The notes under the pieces were generated by a model that ran no database searches, was not told the origin of the DNA, and saw nothing but the letters and a program-made list of their open reading frames with translations. Made by a program: the position numbers and the translations under genes. Source: Arthrobacter sp. AZCC_0090 (GTDB lineage: Bacteria > Actinomycetota > Actinomycetes > Actinomycetales > Micrococcaceae). Taken from it: a stretch of DNA of 64,000 nt. The stretch lies in contig NZ_JACHEE010000005.1 of assembly GCF_014207375.1 (NCBI RefSeq), positions 289,063 to 353,062 on the forward strand, written 5' to 3'. Positions 27,929-36,327 of the stretch are shown here, piece after piece; positions within the stretch are counted from its first letter, which is position 1; each line of letters starts with the position of its first letter.

Positions 27929-29281
27929 ATGAAGAAATCCATCGGCACCGTCGCAGCTGCCGTCGCCGTAGCTGCCGCAGCCGCGCTATCACTCTCCGCT
28001 TGTGGCGGCTCCGCCCCTGCCTCCAGCGAGGCCAAGGGCGAGATCAACTACTGGCTGTGGGATGCCAACCAGCTCCCGGCCTACCAGCAGTGCGCGAGCG
28101 ACTTCACCAAGGCCAATCCGAATATCACGGTCAAGATCACCCAGCGCGGCTGGGACGACTACTGGACCACCCTGACCAACGGATTCGTGTCCGGCACCGC
28201 CCCTGATGTCTTCACCGACCACCTTTCCAAGTACCCGGAGTTCGCTTCCAAGAAGCAACTGCTGGCCCTCGACGACGCCGTGGCAAAAGACGGTGTCAAG
28301 CTGGACAGCTACAACAAGGGCCTGGCCGATCTCTGGGTGGGCCAGGACGGCAAGCGCTACGGCCTTCCCAAGGACTGGGACACCATCAGCCTCTTCTACA
28401 ACAAGGCCATGACAGATTCCGCCGGCATCACGGCCGAGCAAATGGCCAAGTTGGACTGGAATCCCAAGGACGGTGGCAGCTACGAAAAGACCATCGCCCA
28501 CCTGACCCTGGATAAGAACGGCAAGCGCGGAGACGAAGCCGGCTTCGACAAGAACAATGTGGCCGTCTACGGCCTGGGCCTGGAGTCCTCCGGTTCCGGG
28601 CAGGGCCAGACCCAGTGGAGCTTCCTGGCCGCCACCACCGGCTGGACCGCCACGGACAAGAACCCGTGGGCCAGCAAGTTCAACTACGACGACCCCAAGT
28701 TCCAGGAGACCATCGCCTGGTGGGCCGGACTCGCGGACAAGGGCTACATGCCCAAACTTGAAACGACGGTAGGCGCCAGCGTCTCGGACAACTTCGGCGC
28801 CGGCAAGGCTGCAATCAACACCAGCGGCTCATGGATGATCGGCCAGTACACCAGCTACAAGGGCATCAAGACTGCCATCGCCCCCACTCCGGTGGGCCCC
28901 AGCGGCAAACGGGCGTCCATGTTCAACGGCCTGGCGGACTCCATCTGGGCCGGCACCAAGAACCCCGCCGCAGCCACCAAGTGGGTTGAATACCTCGGTT
29001 CCTCCGCCTGCCAAGACGTCGTCGCCAACAAGGCAGTGGTCTTCCCGGCTATCTCCACCTCCTCGGACCTGGCCGCCAAGGCTTTCGCGGCCAAGGGTGT
29101 AGATGTCTCCGCCTTCACCACCCAAGTCAAGGACGGCACCACGTTCCTCTTCCCCATCGCGGACAAGGCTGCCAAAGTTGACGGCATCATGAAGCCCGCA
29201 ATGGACGCAGTGCTCAGCGGCAAGAAGCCCGCCAGCTCCCTGTCCGACGCCAACAACCAGGTCAACAGCCTCTTCAAGTAA
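27929..29281 (+). CDS. Sugar ABC transporter substrate-binding lipoprotein (GH36 locus)
   Basis: 450 aa family 1 binding protein. A Sec signal peptide (MKKSIGTVAAAVAVAAAA) ends in the lipobox LSAC, so the mature protein is lipid-anchored at about Cys29. Positioned between the second permease and an alpha-galactosidase, so the ligand is probably an alpha-galactoside such as melibiose, raffinose or stachyose (inference). Followed by a 15-bp perfect hairpin before the next gene. Confidence 0.9.
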   Translation: MKKSIGTVAAAVAVAAAAALSLSACGGSAPASSEAKGEINYWLWDANQLPAYQQCASDFTKANPNITVKITQRGWDDYWTTLTNGFVSGTAPDVFTDHLSKYPEFASKKQLLALDDAVAKDGVKLDSYNKGLADLWVGQDGKRYGLPKDWDTISLFYNKAMTDSAGITAEQMAKLDWNPKDGGSYEKTIAHLTLDKNGKRGDEAGFDKNNVAVYGLGLESSGSGQGQTQWSFLAATTGWTATDKNPWASKFNYDDPKFQETIAWWAGLADKGYMPKLETTVGASVSDNFGAGKAAINTSGSWMIGQYTSYKGIKTAIAPTPVGPSGKRASMFNGLADSIWAGTKNPAAATKWVEYLGSSACQDVVANKAVVFPAISTSSDLAAKAFAAKGVDVSAFTTQVKDGTTFLFPIADKAAKVDGIMKPAMDAVLSGKKPASSLSDANNQVNSLFK

Positions 29282-29299
29282 CACCAGTCCCCGGAACCA

Positions 29300-29343
29300 G
29301 TCCGGGCGCCGCCGCTTCACTCCTTTGACGGCGGCGCCCGGAC
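29300..29343 (+). terminator. Strong GC hairpin after the binding-protein gene
   Basis: Perfect 15-bp stem GTCCGGGCGCCGCCG / CGGCGGCGCCCGGAC (29300-29314, 29329-29343) with a 14-nt loop, 35 bp before the alpha-galactosidase start. No T-tract, so attenuation or 3'-end protection of the transporter mRNA is likelier than full termination. Confidence 0.65.
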
Positions 29344-29377
29344 TCTCCACCGCTCCTTACGCAACAACTCTTCGAAA

Positions 29378-31579
29378 GTGAACCAGCTCATGGACCCGCT
29401 CTACCTCCGTTCCACCGGCACAAGCCTGGTGGTCAGTTTCAACAGCGGAGAGGCAGAGGTCATCCACTGGGGCGCCGATCTCGGCGAAGCCCTTCCGGAC
29501 CTCGCCATCCTGGGCGAACCCATCCCCCACTCCGCCGTCGACGCCACTGTCCCGGCCGCGCTTCTTCCGCAAGGCTCCTCCGCATGGCAGGGTCGCCCAG
29601 GGCTGCGCGGCCAGAGGATCGCCGACGGCGTTCCTGGCCTGGACTTTTCGCTCCGGCTTCGTGTGGCGGACGTACAGGCTGACGCCAGTTCCGCCGTCGC
29701 CTCTGCAGTGATTGTCCAGAAAGATCCCGACGCCGAAATCACGGTGACGTCCACCCTGATGCTTCACACCGGCGGGCTCCTTGAGCTTCGCCACACAGCC
29801 GTCAACGACGGCACGTCCCTTTTCCAGCTCGACGAACTGGCCACCGTCCTCCCGGTGGGACCGGACGCCGTCGAACTCCTTGACCTCACCGGACGCTGGT
29901 GCCGCGAACGACACCCACAGCGCCACCCCGTCCAGCAAGGCACGTGGGTACGCACGGGACGCCACGGCCGCACAGGACACGACTCCTCACTGCTTTTCGC
30001 CGCGGGAACCGCCGGATTCGGCAATCGCCACGGGAAGGTCTGGGCCACCCACCTGGCCTGGAGCGGCAACCACGAACAGTTCGCCGACACCGTGGCCGAT
30101 GGCCGCACCATGATCGGCGGCTCGGAACTCCTGGGACCGGCCGAAGTGGTCCTCCAGCCGGGCCAGAGCTACACCACGCCCGCCCTTTTCGCGGCCTACT
30201 CGGACCGCGGCCTGGACGGCATCAGCGAGGCCTTCTATAGCTGGTTCCGGTCCCGCCCGCATCACGTCCTTCCCGCTGCTTCCACCGGACTGCCCGCCGG
30301 CAAGCCGCGCCCCGTGGTCCTCAACACCTGGGAAGCCGTGTACTTCGACCACAAGTTGGACACCCTGATCGAGCTCGCGGAATCCGCTGCCGAGCTGGGT
30401 GTTGAGCGATTCGTGCTCGACGACGGCTGGTTCCGCGGGCGCCGCGACGATCACTCCGGCCTGGGCGACTGGTACGTCGACGAAACCCTCTGGCCGGATG
30501 GCCTGACGCCACTGGTCGAGGCCGTCAACTCACACGGCATGGAATTCGGGCTCTGGGTGGAGCCTGAAATGATCAACCTGGACTCCGATGTTGCCAGGGC
30601 GCACCCGGATTGGATCGTGGGCCCTGCGGCGCTGTCCCACAAGGACGGCGGCCGCCTCCCCCTGGAATGGCGCCACCAGCACATCATCGACCTCGTGAAC
30701 CCCGCTGCCTGGCAGTATGTCTTCGAGCGGATCGACGCCCTGCTGAGGGAAAACAACATCAGCTACCTCAAGTGGGACCAGAACCGGGACCTTAGCGAAC
30801 ACGGGCACGCAGGCCGCGCCTCCGTACATGCGCAGACTCTCGCCGCCTACCGGCTGTTCGACGAGCTCCGCAAGGCCCACCCCGGCGTCGAGATCGAAAG
30901 CTGCTCCTCCGGCGGTGCCCGGGTGGACCTCGGCATCCTTGAGCGGACCGACCGGATCTGGGGATCGGACTGCAACGACGCCCTGGAGAGGCAAACCATC
31001 CAGCGGTGGACCGGCGTCGTGGTTCCCCCGGAACTCGTGGGTGGGCACATCGGCCCCACCACCTCGCACACCACGGCCCGCACGCATGATCTCTCCTTCC
31101 GTGCCATCACCGCGCTGTTTGGGCATTTCGGCATGGAATGGGATGTCCGTCAGGTACAGGGCGCTGAACGCGAAGAGCTCAAACGATTCATCGGCCTCTA
31201 CAAGGAACACCGCGGGCTCATCCACAGCGGGAGGATGGTCCGCGCAGACGTCCCGGACGACTCATTGATGCTCCACGGCGTAGTGTCCGACGACGGCGGG
31301 TCCGCCCTGTTCGCCGTCGTCAGTACTCGGACGTCGTTCGCCGAACAACCCGGCCGGGTGGCGATTCCGGGCCTCGACCCCGATCGCTCCTACACGGTGC
31401 AGGCCATTTTCCCGGCCCCCGGCGACGCCGACTACGCCCGCACGTTCACCCAGGTGCAGCCGCCGGCGTGGCTACCCTCCGGCGCGCAGGCGAGCGGCCG
31501 CTTCCTGTCTGAGGTGGGGCTTCCCATGCCCGTCCTGAACCCGGAGCACGCGCTTTTGCTCCGCGTCACTGCGGCGTAG
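29378..31579 (+). CDS. Alpha-galactosidase, glycoside hydrolase family 36
   Basis: 733 aa (GTG 29378; ATG 29390 is a close alternative), no signal peptide, so cytoplasmic hydrolysis of imported alpha-galactosides. Layout: N-terminal beta-sandwich, GH36 barrel with [12 protein letters not shown] near residue 347, nucleophile Asp in YLKWDQNRD near 468, [11 protein letters not shown] near 510 and the acid/base Asp in IWGSDCND near 529; then a C-terminal beta domain. Length is normal for bacterial GH36. Last gene of the LacI-controlled operon. Confidence 0.93.
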   Translation: MNQLMDPLYLRSTGTSLVVSFNSGEAEVIHWGADLGEALPDLAILGEPIPHSAVDATVPAALLPQGSSAWQGRPGLRGQRIADGVPGLDFSLRLRVADVQADASSAVASAVIVQKDPDAEITVTSTLMLHTGGLLELRHTAVNDGTSLFQLDELATVLPVGPDAVELLDLTGRWCRERHPQRHPVQQGTWVRTGRHGRTGHDSSLLFAAGTAGFGNRHGKVWATHLAWSGNHEQFADTVADGRTMIGGSELLGPAEVVLQPGQSYTTPALFAAYSDRGLDGISEAFYSWFRSRPHHVLPAASTGLPAGKPRPVVLNTWEAVYFDHKLDTLIELAESAAELGVERFVLDDGWFRGRRDDHSGLGDWYVDETLWPDGLTPLVEAVNSHGMEFGLWVEPEMINLDSDVARAHPDWIVGPAALSHKDGGRLPLEWRHQHIIDLVNPAAWQYVFERIDALLRENNISYLKWDQNRDLSEHGHAGRASVHAQTLAAYRLFDELRKAHPGVEIESCSSGGARVDLGILERTDRIWGSDCNDALERQTIQRWTGVVVPPELVGGHIGPTTSHTTARTHDLSFRAITALFGHFGMEWDVRQVQGAEREELKRFIGLYKEHRGLIHSGRMVRADVPDDSLMLHGVVSDDGGSALFAVVSTRTSFAEQPGRVAIPGLDPDRSYTVQAIFPAPGDADYARTFTQVQPPAWLPSGAQASGRFLSEVGLPMPVLNPEHALLLRVTAA

Positions 31580-31584
31580 CTGCT

Positions 31585-31630
31585 GTCCGGCGTTTCTTAC
31601 CAGCCCACGGCAGCGTAAGAAACGCCGGAC
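31585..31630. terminator. Hairpin between alpha-galactosidase and aroQ
   Basis: Perfect 16-bp stem GTCCGGCGTTTCTTAC / GTAAGAAACGCCGGAC with a 14-nt loop, starting 5 bp after the alpha-galactosidase stop. No T-tract; probable transcription end of the operon. Confidence 0.65.
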
Positions 31631-31659
31631 CGGCTGCGCACACCGATAGATTGGGAGGC

Positions 31660-32124
31660 ATGACTGAAGCTCCCACCGCCACCGAAGCCGGTCGCGGCAC
31701 CATCCTCGTCCTCAACGGCCCCAACCTGAACCTCCTGGGCACGCGCGAGCCGGAAAAGTACGGCACCTCCACTTTGGCCGACGTCGAACAGCTCGCCATG
31801 GCGGCCGCCGAGGCCCACGGCTTCACCGTGGATTGCGTGCAGTCCAACCACGAGGGTGACCTCATTGACGCCATCCACGGCGCGCGCGGCACCGCCGTCG
31901 GGATCGTCATTAACGCGGGCGCGTACACCCACACTTCAGTGGCACTGCGGGACGCCCTTGCTGCGGTGCAGCTTCCCGCCGTCGAGGTCCACATCACCAA
32001 TGTGCACCAGCGCGAGGAATTCAGGCACCACTCCTACCTCTCCCCCGTCTGCTCCGCGGTGATCGTCGGCGCAGGAGTCCAGGGCTACAAGCTGGCCATC
32101 GACTACCTCGCCACAGCGGTCTAG
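31660..32124 (+). CDS. aroQ: Type II 3-dehydroquinate dehydratase
   Basis: Third step of the shikimate pathway, EC 4.2.1.10, 154 aa, a small flavodoxin-like subunit that forms dodecamers in the family. Active-site signatures: [13 protein letters not shown] with the catalytic Tyr in [13 protein letters not shown], and [14 protein letters not shown] with the catalytic His following in HHSYLS. ATG 31660 has GGGAGG upstream; TTG 31651 is ignored. Apparently monocistronic. Confidence 0.95.
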   Translation: MTEAPTATEAGRGTILVLNGPNLNLLGTREPEKYGTSTLADVEQLAMAAAEAHGFTVDCVQSNHEGDLIDAIHGARGTAVGIVINAGAYTHTSVALRDALAAVQLPAVEVHITNVHQREEFRHHSYLSPVCSAVIVGAGVQGYKLAIDYLATAV

Positions 32125-32141
32125 AAGAGGCTTGCCACTCG

Positions 32142-32453
32142 GGACATGCCCACTCTTCACGGCCGACGCTGGACATAAGCACCCACCCCTTGGGGACATG
32201 CCCACTCTTCACGGCCGACGCTGGACATAAACGCACTATGTCCACTGCTCAGTGTCAGCGCTGAGCATGTCCCTTGGTGGGCAGGGTATTACCCAGGACC
32301 TGTCTATTTGGACATGCCCATTTTTCAAGGCCAACGCTGGACATAAGCACCCACCCCTCGGGGAGATGCCCATTCTTCAAGGCCAACGCTGGACATAAAC
32401 GCACTATGTCCACTGCTCAGTGTCAGCGCTGAGCATGTCCCTTGGTGGGCGGG
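32142..32453. repeat. GGACAT-family intergenic repeat, two tandem composite units
   Basis: Two copies of a composite of about 143 bp (32142-32285 and 32310-32453, period 168). Each contains the sub-unit GGACATGCCCA...ACGCTGGACATAA twice, a GGACATA-N7-TATGTCC hairpin, and a GCTCAG...CTGAGC hairpin ending in ATGTCCCTTGGTGGGC. It fills the whole 330-bp gap between the convergent aroQ and marP. Related elements lie at 39636-39740 and 48090-48378. Confidence 0.85.
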
Positions 32454-32454
32454 G

Positions 32455-33642
32455 CTATTTTTTGGTGCATTGGCCCGGCGACACGGCCGAGCTCAAGGAT
32501 GGTGCCTGCTGCGCCACGGGCGAGAGCTCGTCCATGGTGAGGGCGTAGCCCACGGCCACGTCTGAAGTGGTCTTGGCGAAGACCACTCCGGCAACCTGGC
32601 CCTCCGTCGTGAGAAGCGGACCGCCCGAGTTGCCCGGCTGCACGTCGCCGGCAATCTTGTAGACCTGTTCCGGGGACGGGTTGTTGCCGTAGATATCCGG
32701 GACCAGCAGGGTCGAGATGCCCTCCACGGCGGCCGGTTTGGACTGGAAGGGACCGCCGTGAGGATATCCGGCGAAGGCTGCAGGCGAGCCCGCCGGAAGA
32801 TCGGCGCTCAACTGCAAGGGCGCCGTCGGGAGACCGTCGACCGCGAGCACGGCGAGGTCGCGTTGGCTGTCAAAGTAGACCACACGGCCTGGCAACGCGC
32901 CGCCGTCGGGGATTTCCACCACAGGCTGGGGCACTCCGGCCACGACGTGCGCGTTGGTCACCACACGGCCAGGAGAGACGACGAATCCGGAGCCGGTCTG
33001 GTTCTGGCCGCACTGGTAGGCCGTGCCGGCAATTTTCAGAACGGAATGTGCCGCATTGTTGAGTGCGGGAGTGTCCGTGCTGGTGTTCGGGATGGGCAAC
33101 GGGGTAACAGGTCCGATGCCCTCGATGAGGTGAGGAATGCCGTTACCCATGACGGTGGAACGCAGCTGCGCGACGCCGGCTTTGACGGGTGTGGGGGTCA
33201 TGGTGTCGATGAAGCGGATCACCCTGGAATCGGCGAGTTGTTGCGAAACGAACGGCACACCCAAGGAGCCGATGCTGAACGCCAACATGGACATGACCAG
33301 CGCCGCGACCACAAGGCTGACGAAACCACCCAGCAGGCGGTCCAGGACGTTCAAGGGTTGGATCCGGACGGCCCTGCGGACCTTCTGGCCGATCCAAGTG
33401 CCCAAGCCGTGTCCCAAGACAATCAGCACTACAGCTGAGCCGATGATGGCCGTCAGCCTCCAGCCACTGTCCTTCACCCAGTCACCGACGAGCGGGACCG
33501 CAATGAAGGCTGCCACGGCTCCCGCCGCGAAGCCTGCGATTCCACCGAGGGTCACAAAGAAGCCGTTGCGCAGTCCGTAGATCAGGTAGGAAAGAAGCGT
33601 CAGAATCAACGCCAGGTCCAATATGGTCAAGCCGAACACCAA
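32455..33642 (-). CDS. marP: MarP family membrane serine protease
   Basis: 395 aa. N-terminal CvpA-like region with four hydrophobic segments (residues 5-125), then a chymotrypsin-like extracytoplasmic protease domain. Catalytic triad visible: His in TNAHVV near 230, Asp in SQRDLAVL near 258, Ser in PGNSGGPL near 339. Two Cys (YQCGQ and the C-terminal QCTKK) could form the activating disulfide known in mycobacterial MarP, where the protease protects against acid and oxidative stress. ATG 33642. Convergent with aroQ and divergent from glxR. Confidence 0.88.
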   Translation of the reverse strand: MVFGLTILDLALILTLLSYLIYGLRNGFFVTLGGIAGFAAGAVAAFIAVPLVGDWVKDSGWRLTAIIGSAVVLIVLGHGLGTWIGQKVRRAVRIQPLNVLDRLLGGFVSLVVAALVMSMLAFSIGSLGVPFVSQQLADSRVIRFIDTMTPTPVKAGVAQLRSTVMGNGIPHLIEGIGPVTPLPIPNTSTDTPALNNAAHSVLKIAGTAYQCGQNQTGSGFVVSPGRVVTNAHVVAGVPQPVVEIPDGGALPGRVVYFDSQRDLAVLAVDGLPTAPLQLSADLPAGSPAAFAGYPHGGPFQSKPAAVEGISTLLVPDIYGNNPSPEQVYKIAGDVQPGNSGGPLLTTEGQVAGVVFAKTTSDVAVGYALTMDELSPVAQQAPSLSSAVSPGQCTKK

Positions 33643-33806
33643 AGCTCCTCACAGCCGGGTAAGCCCCAATTGTAGATGCACAGCCTGACAGCTTCCCGTC
33701 ACGAGCAGGCCGCCAACCGCATCGCGAAGCCGCCTCTCAGCGGAGCATTCCCGGCCAGTTGGGGCGCGATTTTGGGCCTCTTCCGCGTGATTTAGGGCGT
33801 TTCGGC

Positions 33807-33822
33807 TGCCAAGTACGTCACA
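33807..33822. promoter_or_regulatory. Weak CRP/GlxR-type site upstream of glxR
   Basis: TGCCA-AGTACG-TCACA: one perfect TCACA half-site and a three-of-five match in the other half. It ends 64 bp before the glxR start, so it may serve autoregulation, which is known for GlxR in corynebacteria. Confidence 0.3.
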
Positions 33823-33886
33823 GACGCGACAAAATTCTGAAACAATGGCTGAAGCGCCACAGCCGAACTTTTACTCAGGAGATTTC

Positions 33887-34564
33887 ATGGACATCGAGGT
33901 ATTGCGCCGCGCACCCCTCTTCGCCACCCTTGACGACGACGCTTTCCGTCTGCTGACGGACGAACTCACAGAGGTGGACCTTTCACGCGGAGCGTCTGTT
34001 TTCCGCGAGGGCGATCAGGGTGACCAGCTTTACTTCATCGTGTCCGGCAAGGTGAAGCTCGGCCGTACCTCTCCGGATGGCCGCGAATCCCTGTTGGCCA
34101 TCCTTGGCCCGGGGGAGCTCTTCGGCGAAATGGCCCTGTTCGACCCCAGCCCGCGGACCGCGACAGCCACTGCAGTGTCCGAGACACGCCTGGCGGGCCT
34201 GAAGAACGAAAGCCTCAACGCCCTGCTCCGCACGCGTCCCGAGGTATCCGCACAGTTGCTGCAGGCACTTGCCCGCCGCCTGCGTCGCACGAACGATTCC
34301 CTGTCCGACCTCGTGTTCTCGGACGTTCCGGGCCGCGTCGCCAAGGCCCTGCTGGACCTCGCGGACCGCTTCGGCCGGCCAGCGACCGACGGCGTCCTGG
34401 TGGCCCACGAACTCACGCAGGAAGAGCTGGCCCAGCTGGTCGGCGCTTCCCGTGAAACGGTCAACAAGGCCCTCGCCGAGTTCGTCCAGCGCGGCTGGCT
34501 CCGCCTGGAAGCCCGCGCAGTAGTCATCCTGGACATGCAGCGCCTCCGCCAGCGCTCCCGCTAA
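33887..34564 (+). CDS. glxR: Crp/Fnr family global regulator, GlxR type
   Basis: 225 aa cAMP-receptor-protein homologue. The start ATG 33887 has CAGGAG upstream and gives the expected N-terminus MDIEVLRRAPLF; ATG 33845 lacks a ribosome site. Cyclic-nucleotide domain (residues 15-125) with the phosphate-binding cassette GELFGEMALFDPSPRTAT, then helix ARRLRRTNDSLSDLVFSDVPGRVAK, closely matching corynebacterial GlxR, and the recognition helix GASRETVNKAL. In that group it controls carbon uptake, acetate and respiratory genes. Candidate targets in this window lie at 17096, 25927 and 51526. Confidence 0.92.
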   Translation: MDIEVLRRAPLFATLDDDAFRLLTDELTEVDLSRGASVFREGDQGDQLYFIVSGKVKLGRTSPDGRESLLAILGPGELFGEMALFDPSPRTATATAVSETRLAGLKNESLNALLRTRPEVSAQLLQALARRLRRTNDSLSDLVFSDVPGRVAKALLDLADRFGRPATDGVLVAHELTQEELAQLVGASRETVNKALAEFVQRGWLRLEARAVVILDMQRLRQRSR

Positions 34565-34570
34565 TTTTCA

Positions 34571-34633
34571 GCGACACAGAAAATGCCTGGCGACACCGGA
34601 ATTCCCTGTATCGCCAGGCATTTTTCGTGTCGC
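34571..34633. terminator. Bidirectional terminator between glxR and the NUDIX gene
   Basis: Nested hairpin: outer GCGACAC / GTGTCGC and inner 14-bp AAAATGCCTGGCGA / TCGCCAGGCATTTT (34580-34593 with 34611-34624), with A- and T-runs on both sides, suiting termination of both converging genes. Confidence 0.9.
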
Positions 34634-34666
34634 CAGCAGATTTGCGGGTCGCCAGGGTGCGCGTCG

Positions 34667-35578
34667 TCAGCGCTCCCGCTGCGGCTCCCCTGAAACCGTC
34701 CGGGCAGCTTCGACTTCGAGCATGAGTGTGCCGTCCTCTTCGACAAGGCGCGGCTGGTACACGTGCGGCTTGCGTTTGTAGCTGAGGTACGCAATGCAAC
34801 CTTGGGCAGCGGCCATCTTTTCGAGGATGATCTCCGAGCCCGGCACCAGCAATTGGCCCAATGGCAAGCCAACTGTGTTTTCCTCACCGATCTCGTCACC
34901 AAGAGCCGTGGTCTCGCGCTCGGCCATGAGTTTGGAAACGCATACCCAACGCCCCCAGACACCCTTGCTCGCAAGCAGCGAGGGCTGCTGGTTAACAGGA
35001 AGGGTGGCCGCGAAGTAGCGGGTGTTGAAGCGCCGGTGCGCAAAGTCCGGGCTGAGCCAGTTAACGAGCGGCTTGAGCAGGTCCGTCCGCAGCGACAAGC
35101 CACGCTTGGCCAGCACATCCGTGAACGACTTGTCCTGGGCAGCTACCGCTTCGCGGGCTTTCATCCACTCAGGCGTGGACGTCGCCTCCACTGTGGACGA
35201 CAGGTCGGTGCCGGCCAGCAGCACCCCGGTTTCCTCGAACAGTTCGCGGATGGCGCCCACCACGTGGCGGCGGGCGAGTCCGACGTCGGCGGTCCCCAGC
35301 GCCTCAGCCCAATGCTGAGGCGAGGGGCCGAGCCAGCCGAGTGCGTCGTCGTCGCTGGGTTCCAGCGAACCGCCGGGAAACGCGACGACTCCCAGCGGCG
35401 AAGAGCCGGGACGGTAACCCATCCATGTCTCCAGGCCGGTGGGTGAATCGCGGAGCAGAACAACGGATGATGCGTAACGCGCGGCGCGGGGGGTCGGTTC
35501 GCCGAGCTGAAGCCAGTTCCGTGCCGCCCCTTCGAGTTCGGGGGGCAACGCAAACAGGCGTCGGGCTAGTTGTGGCAA
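34667..35578 (-). CDS. NUDIX hydrolase, NUDT19-like long form
   Basis: 303 aa with TTG start at 35578; AAGGAA lies 14 bases upstream and no ATG or GTG is better placed. The Nudix box is split by an insertion: FPGGSLEPSDDDALGW, then about 20 residues, then IRELFEETGVLL, as in the NUDT19/RP2-type acyl-CoA or CoA diphosphatases. The substrate is inferred only. Downstream of RidA by 17 bp on the same strand, so in one unit with the DUF4177 and RidA genes. Confidence 0.75.
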   Translation of the reverse strand: MPQLARRLFALPPELEGAARNWLQLGEPTPRAARYASSVVLLRDSPTGLETWMGYRPGSSPLGVVAFPGGSLEPSDDDALGWLGPSPQHWAEALGTADVGLARRHVVGAIRELFEETGVLLAGTDLSSTVEATSTPEWMKAREAVAAQDKSFTDVLAKRGLSLRTDLLKPLVNWLSPDFAHRRFNTRYFAATLPVNQQPSLLASKGVWGRWVCVSKLMAERETTALGDEIGEENTVGLPLGQLLVPGSEIILEKMAAAQGCIAYLSYKRKPHVYQPRLVEEDGTLMLEVEAARTVSGEPQRER

Positions 35579-35595
35579 TTGAGTGAACCGGTTCC

Positions 35596-36132
35596 TTAGC
35601 TGAATTCAGCGATCAACTCGACCTCGACAGGAGAGTCGAGTGGAAGGACCGCAACGCCGACGGCGGAACGCGCGTGCTGCCCTTTGTCGCCGAAGACACG
35701 CCCGAGGAGCTCGGACGCACCATTAATTACACCGGGCTGGCCGGTGAAGGAGGTATCGGAGGCCACGAAGCCGACCACCTTCACGATGCGCGTGATGCGG
35801 TCGAGGTCTCCGATGACACTCTTGACGGCAGCCAAGGCATTGACTGCGCAGACGGCTGCGTACTTGTGAGCGTCCTCCGGAGATACTGTCGGCTCATCCG
35901 AAAGGCCTTCTTCGCCGCTGGAGACTTTGCCCGTAGCTTCAAGTTTGCCGTTAATAAAGGGCAGCTGTCCGGAGGTGTACACATGGTTGCCGGAGACGAC
36001 GGCCGGGACGTACGCCGCAACCGGAGCGGCAACTGCCGGTAGGGTCAATCCGAGTTCGGCAAGGCGCTGCTCAACGGCGGATGCCGGAGCTGTGGAATCC
36101 GCGCCAACGGTGGCTTCTGCGGGGGTTGTCAT
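35596..36132 (-). CDS. RidA family (YjgF endoribonuclease-like) protein
   Basis: 178 aa from ATG 36132; the frame's 50 upstream codons run through the DUF4177 gene and are rejected. GAGGGAGAAG precedes the start. N-terminal 25 residues are low complexity, then the longer YjgF fold (RLAELGLTLPAVAAP ... YTSGQLPFINGKL ... KVVGFVASDTSFT). Canonical RidA enzymes deaminate reactive enamines; this longer subtype lacks part of the active-site pattern, so activity is uncertain. Two bp downstream of the DUF4177 gene. Confidence 0.82.
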   Translation of the reverse strand: MTTPAEATVGADSTAPASAVEQRLAELGLTLPAVAAPVAAYVPAVVSGNHVYTSGQLPFINGKLEATGKVSSGEEGLSDEPTVSPEDAHKYAAVCAVNALAAVKSVIGDLDRITRIVKVVGFVASDTSFTGQPGVINGASELLGRVFGDKGQHARSAVGVAVLPLDSPVEVELIAEFS

Positions 36133-36134
36133 TG

Positions 36135-36290
36135 TTACTGCTTCTCCCTCTTCAAGTATGCAACGAGTCCGTTTCCATCGGGTCCGGGAACAACCTGGAC
36201 GAGCTCCCAGCCGTCCTCTCCCCACTGGTCCAGAATCTGCTTTGTGGCGTGAATGATGAGCGGAATTGTCGCGTACTCCCATTTGGTCAT
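36135..36290 (-). CDS. DUF4177 small protein
   Basis: 51 aa from ATG 36290, beginning MTKWEYATIPL and holding WGEDGWELVQVVPG, the DUF4177 pattern (WEY...DGWELV). The open frame's longer N-terminus overlaps ponA on the other strand and is rejected. First gene of a three-gene unit with RidA and NUDIX, divergent from ponA with only 37 bp between starts, so the promoters overlap. Function unknown in the family. Confidence 0.78.
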   Translation of the reverse strand: MTKWEYATIPLIIHATKQILDQWGEDGWELVQVVPGPDGNGLVAYLKREKQ

Positions 36291-36327
36291 GAAAGAAAGA
36301 CTAGCCCTTGCCGGTAAAGTGGAGAAC

